Below, piece after piece: positions 1-7,711 of a stretch of DNA of 35,936 nt. Numbering within the stretch: position 1 is the stretch's first letter; each line of letters opens with the position of its first letter. Both the position numbers and the translations under genes were made by a program. Origin of the DNA: Thermoplasmatales archaeon (GTDB lineage Archaea > Thermoplasmatota > E2 > DHVEG-1); the NCBI GenBank assembly GCA_020350825.1, contig CP070724.1, positions 186,950 through 222,885 on the forward strand, given 5' to 3'. The notes under the pieces were generated by a model, which saw only the letters and a program-made list of their open reading frames with translations, had not been told where the DNA came from and made no database searches.

Positions 1-21
1 GGTGGATGTTTTACTTTATGT

Positions 22-1143
22 TTACCCTAGTATATGTGAGAATATCAGTTCTAACACTGGAAATCGTTGAATAAGTCTCTCGAGAAATTGTAGAAATAGA
101 TATGGCTGGCTTCTTGGTGTTGTCATTGATACATCTATTTGGCAGGTATTTTCAGGATCTTCCAAGTTTGTTACTATTATTGTTGACACAAAATCAGCTT
201 TTTCTTTAGGTGCAACAACGGTTACTTGTACCGTCACTAGAGCTCCAGGTGGTAAATCGTCACCGGATTCAGGATTAAATGTCCAGGTTCCCCAACTTGG
301 CTCTTTCGTGATCTCCCAATCTAGTAATCCGCCACCAATGTTTTCAACAGTAAAACTATCTTCTAAAGTTGCACCTGCTGATACATTTCCAAAGTGAAGA
401 TCGCCCTCACATGATAAAACAGGATTATCACCAACCTCTCCATCAAGAGATAGATCGTCATGGTAGATAGAAGTCCCTAGTTTACTAAATAGATCCACAG
501 CATCGAGGACAGAATAACCATCGCCATTGTTGTTAATTCCTGCGGTCCAAGCCTTCTCGACAAGTATCTCACCATTATAATAGCACTCTAACCAATCCGT
601 AACAAAGTCAATCTCTACGCGTATCTCAACCCATTGGTCATAAATCAACGGCAGGCTTAATGAATCATACTCACTCTCAATGATATCAAGCTCGCTGTCC
701 ATTCTTAATTGGACTGCCCAGTGATTATTCTGCCCAGCACCGTCTGTGTAGTCATCCAATAAAATGAAATAGCCTTGACCTTCAAAGTCAGATGGAACAT
801 AAACCCAATCTATAAACGTCCAAATCCCTGAGCTTATCCCAGTAAACTCGTAAACCAAATCTGCAGGGAATTGAATGTCCACTGAATGAGGAGAACTTCT
901 GGATTGGTTATCTGTTACATAAGCAGTCCATTGTGGGTCATTATCCCAACCTTTCCATCCGCCTTGTCCATGCATTGAACTCCCAAGTGTATAGGAGTCA
1001 AAGTTTTCAGACCAGACAATATCGGTTGAAGATGTATTGGGCTCCTTATAAATAGTCTTTTCAATATTTACGGCACCTGTTACTGAAAAAACAGTAACGA
1101 ATAGCAGCATACTTACAAAAATGCTTACAATTTTCTTTCTCAT
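22..1143 (-). CDS. Secreted lectin-like surface protein
   Basis: The 373-aa product begins with a basic n-region and hydrophobic segment (about residues 2-24), a signal peptide. Residues about 42-235 look like a concanavalin A/LamG-type beta-sandwich (WSENFDSY start, DDLSLDG end), a fold that usually binds carbohydrate or adhesion partners. Residues about 240-340 look like an Ig-like domain of the BACON/ASPM-SPD-2-Hydin kind. The C-terminus ends in a hydrophobic/basic stretch with ERLIQRFP followed by IFS, which recurs in the PKD protein at 3413-3967 and may be a sorting or anchoring signal. The start is preceded by GGGGAG seven bases upstream, and an AT-rich TATA-like element lies near 1193-1205. 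The exact ligand is unknown. Extracytoplasmic location is well supported; the function is inference. Confidence 0.75.
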   Translation of the reverse strand: MRKKIVSIFVSMLLFVTVFSVTGAVNIEKTIYKEPNTSSTDIVWSENFDSYTLGSSMHGQGGWKGWDNDPQWTAYVTDNQSRSSPHSVDIQFPADLVYEFTGISSGIWTFIDWVYVPSDFEGQGYFILLDDYTDGAGQNNHWAVQLRMDSELDIIESEYDSLSLPLIYDQWVEIRVEIDFVTDWLECYYNGEILVEKAWTAGINNNGDGYSVLDAVDLFSKLGTSIYHDDLSLDGEVGDNPVLSCEGDLHFGNVSAGATLEDSFTVENIGGGLLDWEITKEPSWGTWTFNPESGDDLPPGALVTVQVTVVAPKEKADFVSTIIVTNLEDPENTCQIDVSMTTPRSQPYLFLQFLERLIQRFPVLELIFSHILG

Positions 1144-1261
1144 ATTTTGTCTCCCCAGATAAATATATCTGCAATAGTTATAATTAAGTAATCAGATTTA
1201 AATGTTTGGTACAAAATAAATATTGCAACATCTGTAACAACATACTTCAAATTTTTTTGGA

Positions 1262-1282
1262 ATTAAAAAAGAAAAAAAGAGA
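1262..1282 (-). terminator. T-rich probable terminator
   Basis: On the minus strand this reads as two runs of T separated by C, shortly after the stop of the duplicated membrane protein. Archaeal termination commonly occurs at such oligo-T stretches. No strong hairpin is needed or seen. Confidence 0.45.
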
Positions 1283-1298
1283 TAGGAGTTTAATTTTA

Positions 1299-1640
1299 TT
1301 AAGCTAATAATCCCCATATGCCGATTATTATGGCAATTATTCCAATGATTGTTTGGAATGAACCAAGCCATTTGGCTAGTTTTTCCAAGTGTTTACCCAT
1401 CGCTGGGATTGCAGGAAGAATTCCAGTGATTAATATAAGACCTACGATAATTGCTACTATGCTTTGTAAATCGGACCACCAGAATATTGCTAGAATTATA
1501 GCAATGATACCAATGATTGTTTGGAATGATCCAAGCCATTTAGCTATTTTCTCCAAGTGTTTACCCATCGCTGGGATTGCTTCTAGCACTCCCACACAAA
1601 GTATTAAACCACCTATGATATTCAAAATTTCAATCCACAT
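1299..1640 (-). CDS. Small membrane protein with internal tandem duplication
   Basis: This 113-aa, very hydrophobic protein consists of two copies of one unit. Each unit has a hydrophobic helix, the hydrophilic motif AIPAMGKHLEK, an AKWLGSFQ segment and a second hydrophobic helix with IIGIIAII. About four membrane segments are predicted by eye. GAGGAG lies eight bases before the ATG. The coding sense is minus; the plus-strand reading frame across the same bases is a shadow created by the repetitive composition. A T-rich run after the stop (about 1262-1282) may end the transcript. I do not recognise a named family. A two-repeat pore, scaffold or small regulator is possible but unproven. Confidence 0.7.
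   Translation of the reverse strand: MWIEILNIIGGLILCVGVLEAIPAMGKHLEKIAKWLGSFQTIIGIIAIILAIFWWSDLQSIVAIIVGLILITGILPAIPAMGKHLEKLAKWLGSFQTIIGIIAIIIGIWGLLA
1339..1412. repeat. Direct repeat copy A within the duplicated membrane protein
   Basis: This 74-base stretch matches 1507-1580 with about five differences by hand count. It encodes the shared motif AIPAMGKHLEK-AKWLGSFQ. The high nucleotide identity indicates a recent or homogenised intragenic duplication. Confidence 0.85.
1507..1580. repeat. Direct repeat copy B within the duplicated membrane protein
   Basis: Partner of the repeat at 1339-1412. The two copies are 168 bases apart, which is 56 codons, so the duplication preserves the reading frame. 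Confidence 0.85.
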
Positions 1641-1820
1641 AACTTGCTTCTCCTCATCATTTTTTTTCTATTAATATTATGAGTGTATATTATCATTTCG
1701 AATAATTGAGAATTTTAAGAAAAACATTAATCTTATTCATGTTTTTTAAAAATTAAAAACTTTAATAGTTGAAAATTTATTCTATGGGATAAAAATGGAG
1801 AAAATGTTAGGTGAGGTTTG

Positions 1821-2675
1821 ATGGAAAAAATAATGATAATTTCTCTTGTCATCCTTCTCTGTTCTTCTTATTTCAGTGGCTGTATTGAGGAGGAAATGGG
1901 AGATGGGGCTGAAATAGATGAGGGGACTCTTCGTCTTCAGATAACTGATAAACCAGATGATTTAGACATTATTCATGCAAATGTTACTATTCCAATGGTG
2001 CAGGTACACAAGTCAGGAGCTAGTGATGGAGACGACGATGAGGAAGAAGATAATGGCACCGATGATGGTTTTAACGTAGATGCAGGTGGTGCTTATGAAG
2101 GTTCTGTTGGTGATCTTATTCAATTTGAAGGGAATGCTAGCGGTGGTATTGGACCCTATAATTGGTCATGGGTTTTTGGTGATGGTAATTTTTCATATGA
2201 GCAAAACCCACAGCATGCATATATGATTAAGGGTGAATATAATGTAAATCTTACGGTTACTGATGATACTAATGCAACTGCTTGGGATGAAACCAAAGCT
2301 GATATTGGAAACGATGATGGGGAGAATAACTCAACTGCTGGATGGTATACGATAGTAAATGAATCACAAACATTTGACTTAATAGCACTTCAAAATGTGA
2401 CAGATTTAATGGGTGAGAAGAACCTTTCTACAGGAAAATATACACAAATACGCTTAACTGTTGAACAAGCAGTTATTGTGATTAATAATAGTGGAGAAAT
2501 CGAAGTACATGACCTAGAAATACCTTCCAATAAAGTCAAATTGATAAAATCATTCTGGATTTACGAGAATAAAACAACAGTTCTTACTCTAGATTTTGAC
2601 GTAGACAAGTCAGTTCATATAACAGGCAGTGATAAGTATATGATGAAACCTACTATTAAGGTAATACAAGGATAA
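1821..2675 (+). CDS. DUF4382 lipoprotein with inserted PKD domain
   Basis: The 284-aa product has a signal peptide with a lipobox-like FSGC ending at Cys21, so it is probably a lipid-anchored surface protein. The DUF4382 pattern begins at residues about 37-67 (LRLQITDKPDD, then a VQVHKSG strand). An acidic linker and a PKD domain (about 88-163, with WVFGDGN and GEYNVNLTVTD) interrupt it. DUF4382 then resumes to the end (TFDLIALQN, GKYTQIRL, LDFDVDKSV, MKPTIKV). The ATG at 1821 is used because GTGAGG lies just upstream; one codon earlier is a TTG. DUF4382 has no established biochemical role; PKD domains usually mediate binding or spacing outside the cell. The gene appears monocistronic. Confidence 0.8.
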   Translation: MEKIMIISLVILLCSSYFSGCIEEEMGDGAEIDEGTLRLQITDKPDDLDIIHANVTIPMVQVHKSGASDGDDDEEEDNGTDDGFNVDAGGAYEGSVGDLIQFEGNASGGIGPYNWSWVFGDGNFSYEQNPQHAYMIKGEYNVNLTVTDDTNATAWDETKADIGNDDGENNSTAGWYTIVNESQTFDLIALQNVTDLMGEKNLSTGKYTQIRLTVEQAVIVINNSGEIEVHDLEIPSNKVKLIKSFWIYENKTTVLTLDFDVDKSVHITGSDKYMMKPTIKVIQG

Positions 2676-2705
2676 ATAATCTTTTTCTTTTGAAAAAATA
2701 TATTT

Positions 2706-2810
2706 CTATTTTTTTGATGAAATATCATCTAAATCTATAATAGAGAATTTACACTCATTACAAATACCATCTGGATTATCAGTTACTTCTCCACAGATTT
2801 TGCAAATCAT
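2706..2810 (-). CDS. 34-aa zinc-ribbon microprotein (tentative)
   Basis: A short ORF encodes 34 residues with a CKIC and CNEC pair separated by 11 residues, then an acidic tail (IIDLDDIS). The double CxxC spacing fits a minimal rubredoxin-like or zinc-ribbon knuckle. It lies downstream of another small minus-strand ORF at 2869-3042 and could share its promoter. The ribosome-binding site is weak (GGTAG). Its small size makes it uncertain, but the paired cysteines are unlikely in random AT-rich sequence. Confidence 0.5.
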   Translation of the reverse strand: MICKICGEVTDNPDGICNECKFSIIDLDDISSKK

Positions 2811-2868
2811 ATGTATTCTACCAAATTCATAACAATTTGTTACTTAACAATCAATAAATGTTCAAAGA

Positions 2869-3042
2869 CTAAATGCATGTCTTTTCATTATCATACTCTA
2901 TCTTGGATTTCTCTTCAAGTTTCTGCAATAGTATATCAACTTCTTCGATTGCTAATTTATAGTCTTGAAATGTTTTTTTCTCACCATTAATCGGCAATAC
3001 TTTGTCTATTTCTTTTATCAAAGATTTATACTCTTTATTCAT
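2869..3042 (-). CDS. Small charged hypothetical protein (57 aa)
   Basis: The ORF starts with an ATG preceded by GAGGTG at good spacing, and a TATA element (minus-strand TTTATATACC, 3088-3099) lies about 50 bases upstream. The product is highly charged and helix-prone, with a long amphipathic stretch (residues about 26-50, leucine/isoleucine heptad-like spacing) suggesting a coiled coil. No family is recognised. Promoter plus ribosome-binding site make it a likely real gene despite its size. Confidence 0.6.
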   Translation of the reverse strand: MNKEYKSLIKEIDKVLPINGEKKTFQDYKLAIEEVDILLQKLEEKSKIEYDNEKTCI

Positions 3043-3087
3043 TGTTTCACCTCAATATTTTATGCGTGCTAACCTGTGACAATCATG

Positions 3088-3099
3088 GTATATAAACCT
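3088..3099 (-). promoter_or_regulatory. TATA-box promoter, possibly bidirectional
   Basis: GGTATATAAACC reads as TTTATATACC on the minus strand, placed to drive the 57-aa gene starting at 3042 with a leader of about 25 bases. The element is close to palindromic, so it could also fire on the plus strand. Confidence 0.5.
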
Positions 3100-3202
3100 A
3101 TTCCGTTAAAATGTCAAAATGGAAGAATCTAGTCCTGACTTTTGTAAGAGGTTTTCCATACCGGTTTCATTCCCATCCAACTTTTATATGTAGAAAGTGA
3201 AC

Positions 3203-3321
3203 GGATTAAAGCCGAAAAAGGCACAAGTGATATATAAGCTTGCTATGAAGCCAACGAAAAATAAAGCGAATCCAAACTGCGGACTAATTTAGTATTAAAT
3301 CCATTTAATCCCACAGCTGGG
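3203..3321 (+). ncRNA. Candidate structured RNA or 5' leader
   Basis: A TATA-like CTTTTATATG at 3181-3190 sits about 20 bases before a segment with several complementary blocks. GGATTAAA (3203-3210) pairs perfectly with TTTAATCC (3304-3311). GCC/GGC closes a GAAAAA loop (3211-3222). CAAG/CTTG (about 3224-3242) can pair, and CCCA/TGGG closes the 3' end (3310-3321). GGATT can alternatively pair with AATCC at 3269-3273. No ORF of note lies here. It could be an independent small RNA or the leader of the PKD protein at 3413. I do not recognise a known RNA family. Confidence 0.3.
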
Positions 3322-3412
3322 AAATTAAGCTATTAAAACTAAATTATCAAAATTGTTATAAATTACTTAATTGTTTTATATTTACAAAATTGATGGGATG
3401 TCGGATAAAGGG

Positions 3413-3967
3413 ATGCAACAAAAAGCAAATACCCGCTTAAAGCAGTATTACATATCATTATTTATTCTATTGATATTATTTTTACCTTCTACTGGAGTAA
3501 TATCAGAATCAGAGACATCAATTATTAACCCTACTCCAATAATCTTTGACATTTCAATAAATCCTACAAAGGTTCAACCTGGTGATCAAATGATAGTTAC
3601 TGCTTCTGTTTTCGATCCTGATGGAGATAAAGTTTCAATTCTTTTTGATTGGGGAGATAGTACATCGAGTGGTTGGGTAGGCCCATTTGATACAGGTGAA
3701 ATGTTTGAAGTGAGTTATATTTGGGAAGAGAAAGGGACATATAATATAAGAATAAAGGCAAAGGATATTGGCGGAACTCAGAGTGAATGGTCTGATAATT
3801 TTGAAGTAAATATCCAAAGAGAAAAGAAAATATCAAAGACTGAAACTGTTCAACTCGCTAAAAAATTAATTGAACGTTTTCCGAATTCAAAAATGATTTT
3901 TTCCCTACCAATTTTTAAGAGAGTATTTGACTATGATGTAACAGATCTCATATCTTTTGACCCTTAA
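3413..3967 (+). CDS. Secreted PKD-domain protein
   Basis: The product (184 aa from the ATG at 3413) has a signal peptide (hydrophobic LFILLILFLP core) and one PKD domain (about residues 43-133) with FDWGDSTSSG and the YIWEEKGTYNIRIKAKD strand. It ends in an amphipathic tail, KKLIERFP followed by IFS, very like the C-terminus of the lectin-like protein at the left edge. Earlier in-frame starts exist (TTG 3371, ATG 3398). The TATA-like TTTATATTT at 3375-3383 favours 3413, because transcription should begin near 3405. Extracellular binding or structural role by family; the target is unknown. Confidence 0.65.
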   Translation: MQQKANTRLKQYYISLFILLILFLPSTGVISESETSIINPTPIIFDISINPTKVQPGDQMIVTASVFDPDGDKVSILFDWGDSTSSGWVGPFDTGEMFEVSYIWEEKGTYNIRIKAKDIGGTQSEWSDNFEVNIQREKKISKTETVQLAKKLIERFPNSKMIFSLPIFKRVFDYDVTDLISFDP

Positions 3968-4115
3968 ACTTTATAATTCAAACAGTTTATACAAAAAGTA
4001 GGATTATATACGTTTGATTTATACAATTATTTTTAACAATAAATAGATGGAAAAATAGAAATACGACATAATAAATGTAAACTTTGTATTGAGGGGCATC
4101 AAATGAGGGGGAGCT

Positions 4116-7100
4116 ATGTTGAGGCGGAGAAGATGTAAATTAAAGGTAACTGATGGTAGAATTAAAAAGTTTTATATTTTATCGATAATCTTTGTAATTC
4201 TTTTAAGTGTTTTTAATTTTACAGTAATTTCTTATGACGATTTACCTGATCTAAAGGTTGATTTTATAGCACCCAATACAGCAGTAGAAGGGGACAACAT
4301 TATATTTAATGTAACTGTTGAAAACATTGGTGATGGAGATGTACCTGAAGCAACGGCGATTGAGGTGGGATTATTTATTGATAACGAATATAATCCTATT
4401 TCTACTAACGTCACTTATGGATTATCGAGCGGAACATTCAAATACGTTAATCTTTATTGGATTGCAGAGGTTGGAGATCATTCACTTCGTGTAATCGTCG
4501 ATTATAATGATCAAATAGATGAATCAAATGAATTAAATAATGAAAAATTAAAATATATTGAGGTTTCTGAAGGCCCCTCTCTAATTGTAATAACCCGATT
4601 CTATACACCTGAAAATATAAAAGTGGGAGAACTGGTTGAGATAGATGTTAGTGTAAAAAATGTTGGCAGCAATACATCAGAAATTATCTCGGCAGAATTG
4701 GACATTATAAAAGACGGTTTCACAGAAATTAAGGAAAAAACAGGCGGTCTATCAAGAGGTAGAACACATAACTTTTCTTTTGAATGGTCAACAGAGAATT
4801 TCGGGAATCATACGCTTCTTTTAACAGTTAAACATGGAAGTGATGTTCATGATCAAGATGAAAAAATTCGGAATGTATATCCTTATAAGTCAAAATGGTG
4901 GAATGAAAACTGGCATTACAGGAGATTAATAGGTGTATATGGCAATGGAACCTTCTCAGAAGAGTTTAATTTTACCAAACTTTTAGATAGTTTATATATT
5001 TCTTTAGGAACATTTGAAAACGATACAATTAGAATAATAGAATATGCAACAAATGGCGGAATTCGTAATGACACTATAAATTACAACTTTACAGAAAGCA
5101 GTGGTTTTGACAATAAAAATAATGCAACAGGGATATTAACTTGGGAAATAACAGAATCCTTTGGACAATCAGTTACAAAATATTATTACATTTACTTTGA
5201 TGTTGAAGAAAATAACCAAGGAATAAGAAACCCAAAAAATGAAACAGAGAGTATGACCGCATCGAATTTTACAATAATATATGACTCTCCTGCGGAAGGT
5301 TGGTGGGGTGAAATAAAACAACCAATAAATGACAGTTACACAATTATTGGGCAACCATTTAATATTACATCAAAGACTAAGGCAAAAGCAGATAGCGTCA
5401 TAGCATTTTTATGGAAAAAAAATGCGAGTAATAATTATACAAAAACATTGACTCATGATGGTAGTTATTTGAATTGGTCTGACATTATTCAATTTGAAAA
5501 AAATGATATAGGAAACTGGACGATAAGAGTTCTTTGTGAAGATTCAGCAGGCTATGAAAATGTGACAGTGGAAACCAATTTTTATGTAGGAAAACCAGAT
5601 TTAGCAGTTGAAAGAATTATTAACACTCCCTCAAAGATATATAAAAACGATATTGTTGTGATATCTGCTTATGTACGAAGCTACAACGTAACAATGGAAG
5701 ATGTCATTGTAAGTTTGAATATAACTGATTCTGAAGATAAGGTCGTTTACAATAAAATTATTCCAAATTTAACGTTAATAAAAGATCAAGCAAATATTGT
5801 GAATTTTAGCTGGACAGCTGAACAAATTGGAGATTATACATTAGAGGTTAAGGTGTATCATAGTAACATTACCGATGAATGGAATAATTCAAATAATAAT
5901 AAAACACGCTTGATATCAGTGGTTGGATTACCTGATTTAGGTGTGGTAAACATTGTCGCCCCATCAGGTGTAGTAAGAGAAGGAGATAGTGTGGAAATTC
6001 AAGCTGTTCTTAATAACACTGGAAATGCATCTGCAAAGAATTATATAGTTAGACTTTACCTTTCACCAGAATATTTGGGTATGGATTGGAATGATGACCA
6101 AATAAAAGATACAATCAACGTTAGCATAGATGTAAACGTAAGTAAAGAAGTTACTTTAACTTGGGATCCTGTGCATTATGGTCCTCCACATAATGATGGT
6201 GAATGGATAGCTGGAATCTTGATTTTTTGGAACTCCACCTATAGAGATTCATTTACACGGAACAATAGTCAAACTGCAAGATTAAAAGTAGTGGAAGGGG
6301 AGAAAAATACACCCGTTATAAAAATTATAGAATTGACAAATATACAGGAGATTGGTAAATCTGTGAGTATAGTTGCTGAAATAAAAGATAAATCTGGAAT
6401 TAAAAAAGTTGATATTACGATAATAAATCCAATAAATACCACATATATAAGAAATATGACGTCACAAGGAAGCAACAGTTATATTTTTAAATTTAATAAC
6501 ACACAAATTATTGGAGAATATAACTTTTCCATTACCGCTACTGATAACTCATTTTACCAGATGCAATCAACTGTCTATGGTGCTTTTGAAATAATTGGAG
6601 ATGCCACACCACCTTCTATAGATTACTTCGGTGTTTATCCAACAGTTCAATTAAAAGGTGGTTATGTGGACATTAGTTGTATTTCAACAGATTTCAATGG
6701 AGTGAAATTAGTTCGAGTTATGCTAAAATATCCAGATGGTCGTTTGGCTACAAAAAGCATGTCAAAATTAGCATCTACAGGAAAATATGTATACACACAA
6801 ACCTACGACAATTTAGGTCAATATATCTTCAATATTACTTCGGAGGATACATCGGGAAATATGAGGTATACAGAAAACAAAGAATTTTGGATAACTAAAG
6901 ATATTAATGATGTAGATTGTGATGGTATGCCTGATTGGTGGGAAGAACGATATGGTTTTAATCCTTATGACCCAACTGATGCAGAGCAAGATGAAGATGG
7001 AGATGGCTATACAAATGTTGAGGAATACAATGATGGAAATAATCCACTTAAACGGATCTCTTCACCGCAAGAAATAGTTAATAAATTAAGAGATAATTGG

Positions 7101-7181
7101 AGTTATCTGATTATATCGGTGATTTTATTTATTCTAATACTTGTATTATCAATATATGGATTAAAGAGGCAAAAAACATGA
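4116..7181 (+). CDS. Large membrane-anchored CARDB-repeat surface protein
   Basis: The 1021-aa protein has a basic N-terminus and a hydrophobic signal segment (about 19-37). Several CARDB-type adhesion domains follow (about 43-150, 155-255, 494-605, 608-725), each opening with a PDL-type strand and an NxGxA/S turn. A DUF2341-like module (about 262-395, WWNENWHYRR) and further Ig-like units lie between and after them. Near the C-terminus is a calcium-binding thrombospondin type 3-like repeat (about 936-985, DVDCDGMPDWW, DEDGDGYTN). A single transmembrane helix (about 993-1015) and a short basic tail end the protein. Many NxT/S sequons suggest N-glycosylation. The start ATG is preceded by GAGGGGGAG. 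The stop overlaps the next gene by ATGA, so the two are coupled. Probable cell-surface adhesin or envelope scaffold. Confidence 0.8.
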   Translation: MLRRRRCKLKVTDGRIKKFYILSIIFVILLSVFNFTVISYDDLPDLKVDFIAPNTAVEGDNIIFNVTVENIGDGDVPEATAIEVGLFIDNEYNPISTNVTYGLSSGTFKYVNLYWIAEVGDHSLRVIVDYNDQIDESNELNNEKLKYIEVSEGPSLIVITRFYTPENIKVGELVEIDVSVKNVGSNTSEIISAELDIIKDGFTEIKEKTGGLSRGRTHNFSFEWSTENFGNHTLLLTVKHGSDVHDQDEKIRNVYPYKSKWWNENWHYRRLIGVYGNGTFSEEFNFTKLLDSLYISLGTFENDTIRIIEYATNGGIRNDTINYNFTESSGFDNKNNATGILTWEITESFGQSVTKYYYIYFDVEENNQGIRNPKNETESMTASNFTIIYDSPAEGWWGEIKQPINDSYTIIGQPFNITSKTKAKADSVIAFLWKKNASNNYTKTLTHDGSYLNWSDIIQFEKNDIGNWTIRVLCEDSAGYENVTVETNFYVGKPDLAVERIINTPSKIYKNDIVVISAYVRSYNVTMEDVIVSLNITDSEDKVVYNKIIPNLTLIKDQANIVNFSWTAEQIGDYTLEVKVYHSNITDEWNNSNNNKTRLISVVGLPDLGVVNIVAPSGVVREGDSVEIQAVLNNTGNASAKNYIVRLYLSPEYLGMDWNDDQIKDTINVSIDVNVSKEVTLTWDPVHYGPPHNDGEWIAGILIFWNSTYRDSFTRNNSQTARLKVVEGEKNTPVIKIIELTNIQEIGKSVSIVAEIKDKSGIKKVDITIINPINTTYIRNMTSQGSNSYIFKFNNTQIIGEYNFSITATDNSFYQMQSTVYGAFEIIGDATPPSIDYFGVYPTVQLKGGYVDISCISTDFNGVKLVRVMLKYPDGRLATKSMSKLASTGKYVYTQTYDNLGQYIFNITSEDTSGNMRYTENKEFWITKDINDVDCDGMPDWWEERYGFNPYDPTDAEQDEDGDGYTNVEEYNDGNNPLKRISSPQEIVNKLRDNWSYLIISVILFILILVLSIYGLKRQKT

Positions 7182-7711
7182 CAGTAGCCCATAGTAAATT
7201 ACCCTTTGTTGCAATAGTTCTGTTGGCATGTGCAGTATTGTTTTTATCTATTTGGAGTATTGTCTATGAAGATCAATGGCTTCAAAGCATTTTGGCACTT
7301 TATGGTGTTTTAATAATACTTTTAGTTGTGTTAGTATCTTTAAGTTCAAAGAAAAAACCGAAAGAGTTTAACAATGCTGCAAAAGAATTTAAAAAAACAT
7401 TGGGAGGTAAACTGTATCATTTTAAATGTCCAAGTTGTAACGGAATTTTCGCTATAAAAAAATCAAAACGTGACAACAAAAAACCTTTTAAATTAACCTG
7501 TCCTGATTGTGGTAATGTTGGCTCAATACCTACTTCGCCTAAGTTAGTGGTGGAAAAAATTCCCAAACAGAAATCTGTTAAAAAGCGTTTTGAGTGTAAA
7601 AATTGTGGAGAATTTGTTTCCATTTGGGCAGAGGGAACTAATTTATTTCATGCTGTGAAAATCCATTCATGTCCATACTGTGGTAAAAAGCAGTCTATGG
7701 ATATAATCTAA
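7178..7711 (+). CDS. Membrane protein with two C-terminal zinc ribbons
   Basis: The ATG at 7178 overlaps the stop of the CARDB gene (ATGA) and follows AGAGG, so it is chosen over an upstream in-frame start inside that gene. The 177-aa product has two N-terminal transmembrane helices (about 9-27 and 36-54), then a cytoplasmic basic region. Two zinc ribbons follow: CPSC paired with CPDC, and CKNC paired with CPYC. Zinc ribbons of this type bind nucleic acid or protein. The arrangement suggests a membrane-tethered regulator or assembly factor working with the surface protein it is coupled to; that is inference. Its end overlaps the convergent arcS gene by four bases. Confidence 0.7.
   Translation: MTVAHSKLPFVAIVLLACAVLFLSIWSIVYEDQWLQSILALYGVLIILLVVLVSLSSKKKPKEFNNAAKEFKKTLGGKLYHFKCPSCNGIFAIKKSKRDNKKPFKLTCPDCGNVGSIPTSPKLVVEKIPKQKSVKKRFECKNCGEFVSIWAEGTNLFHAVKIHSCPYCGKKQSMDII

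Noticed and set aside
1318..1674. Plus-strand ORF opposite the duplicated membrane protein
   Set aside because: It is the complement of a strongly supported minus-strand gene with a ribosome-binding site and membrane-helix composition. Its repeats only mirror those of the real gene.
4104..4139. Short upstream ORF overlapping the CARDB start
   Set aside because: Only 11 codons, without its own ribosome-binding site. The GAGGGGGAG serves the CARDB ATG.
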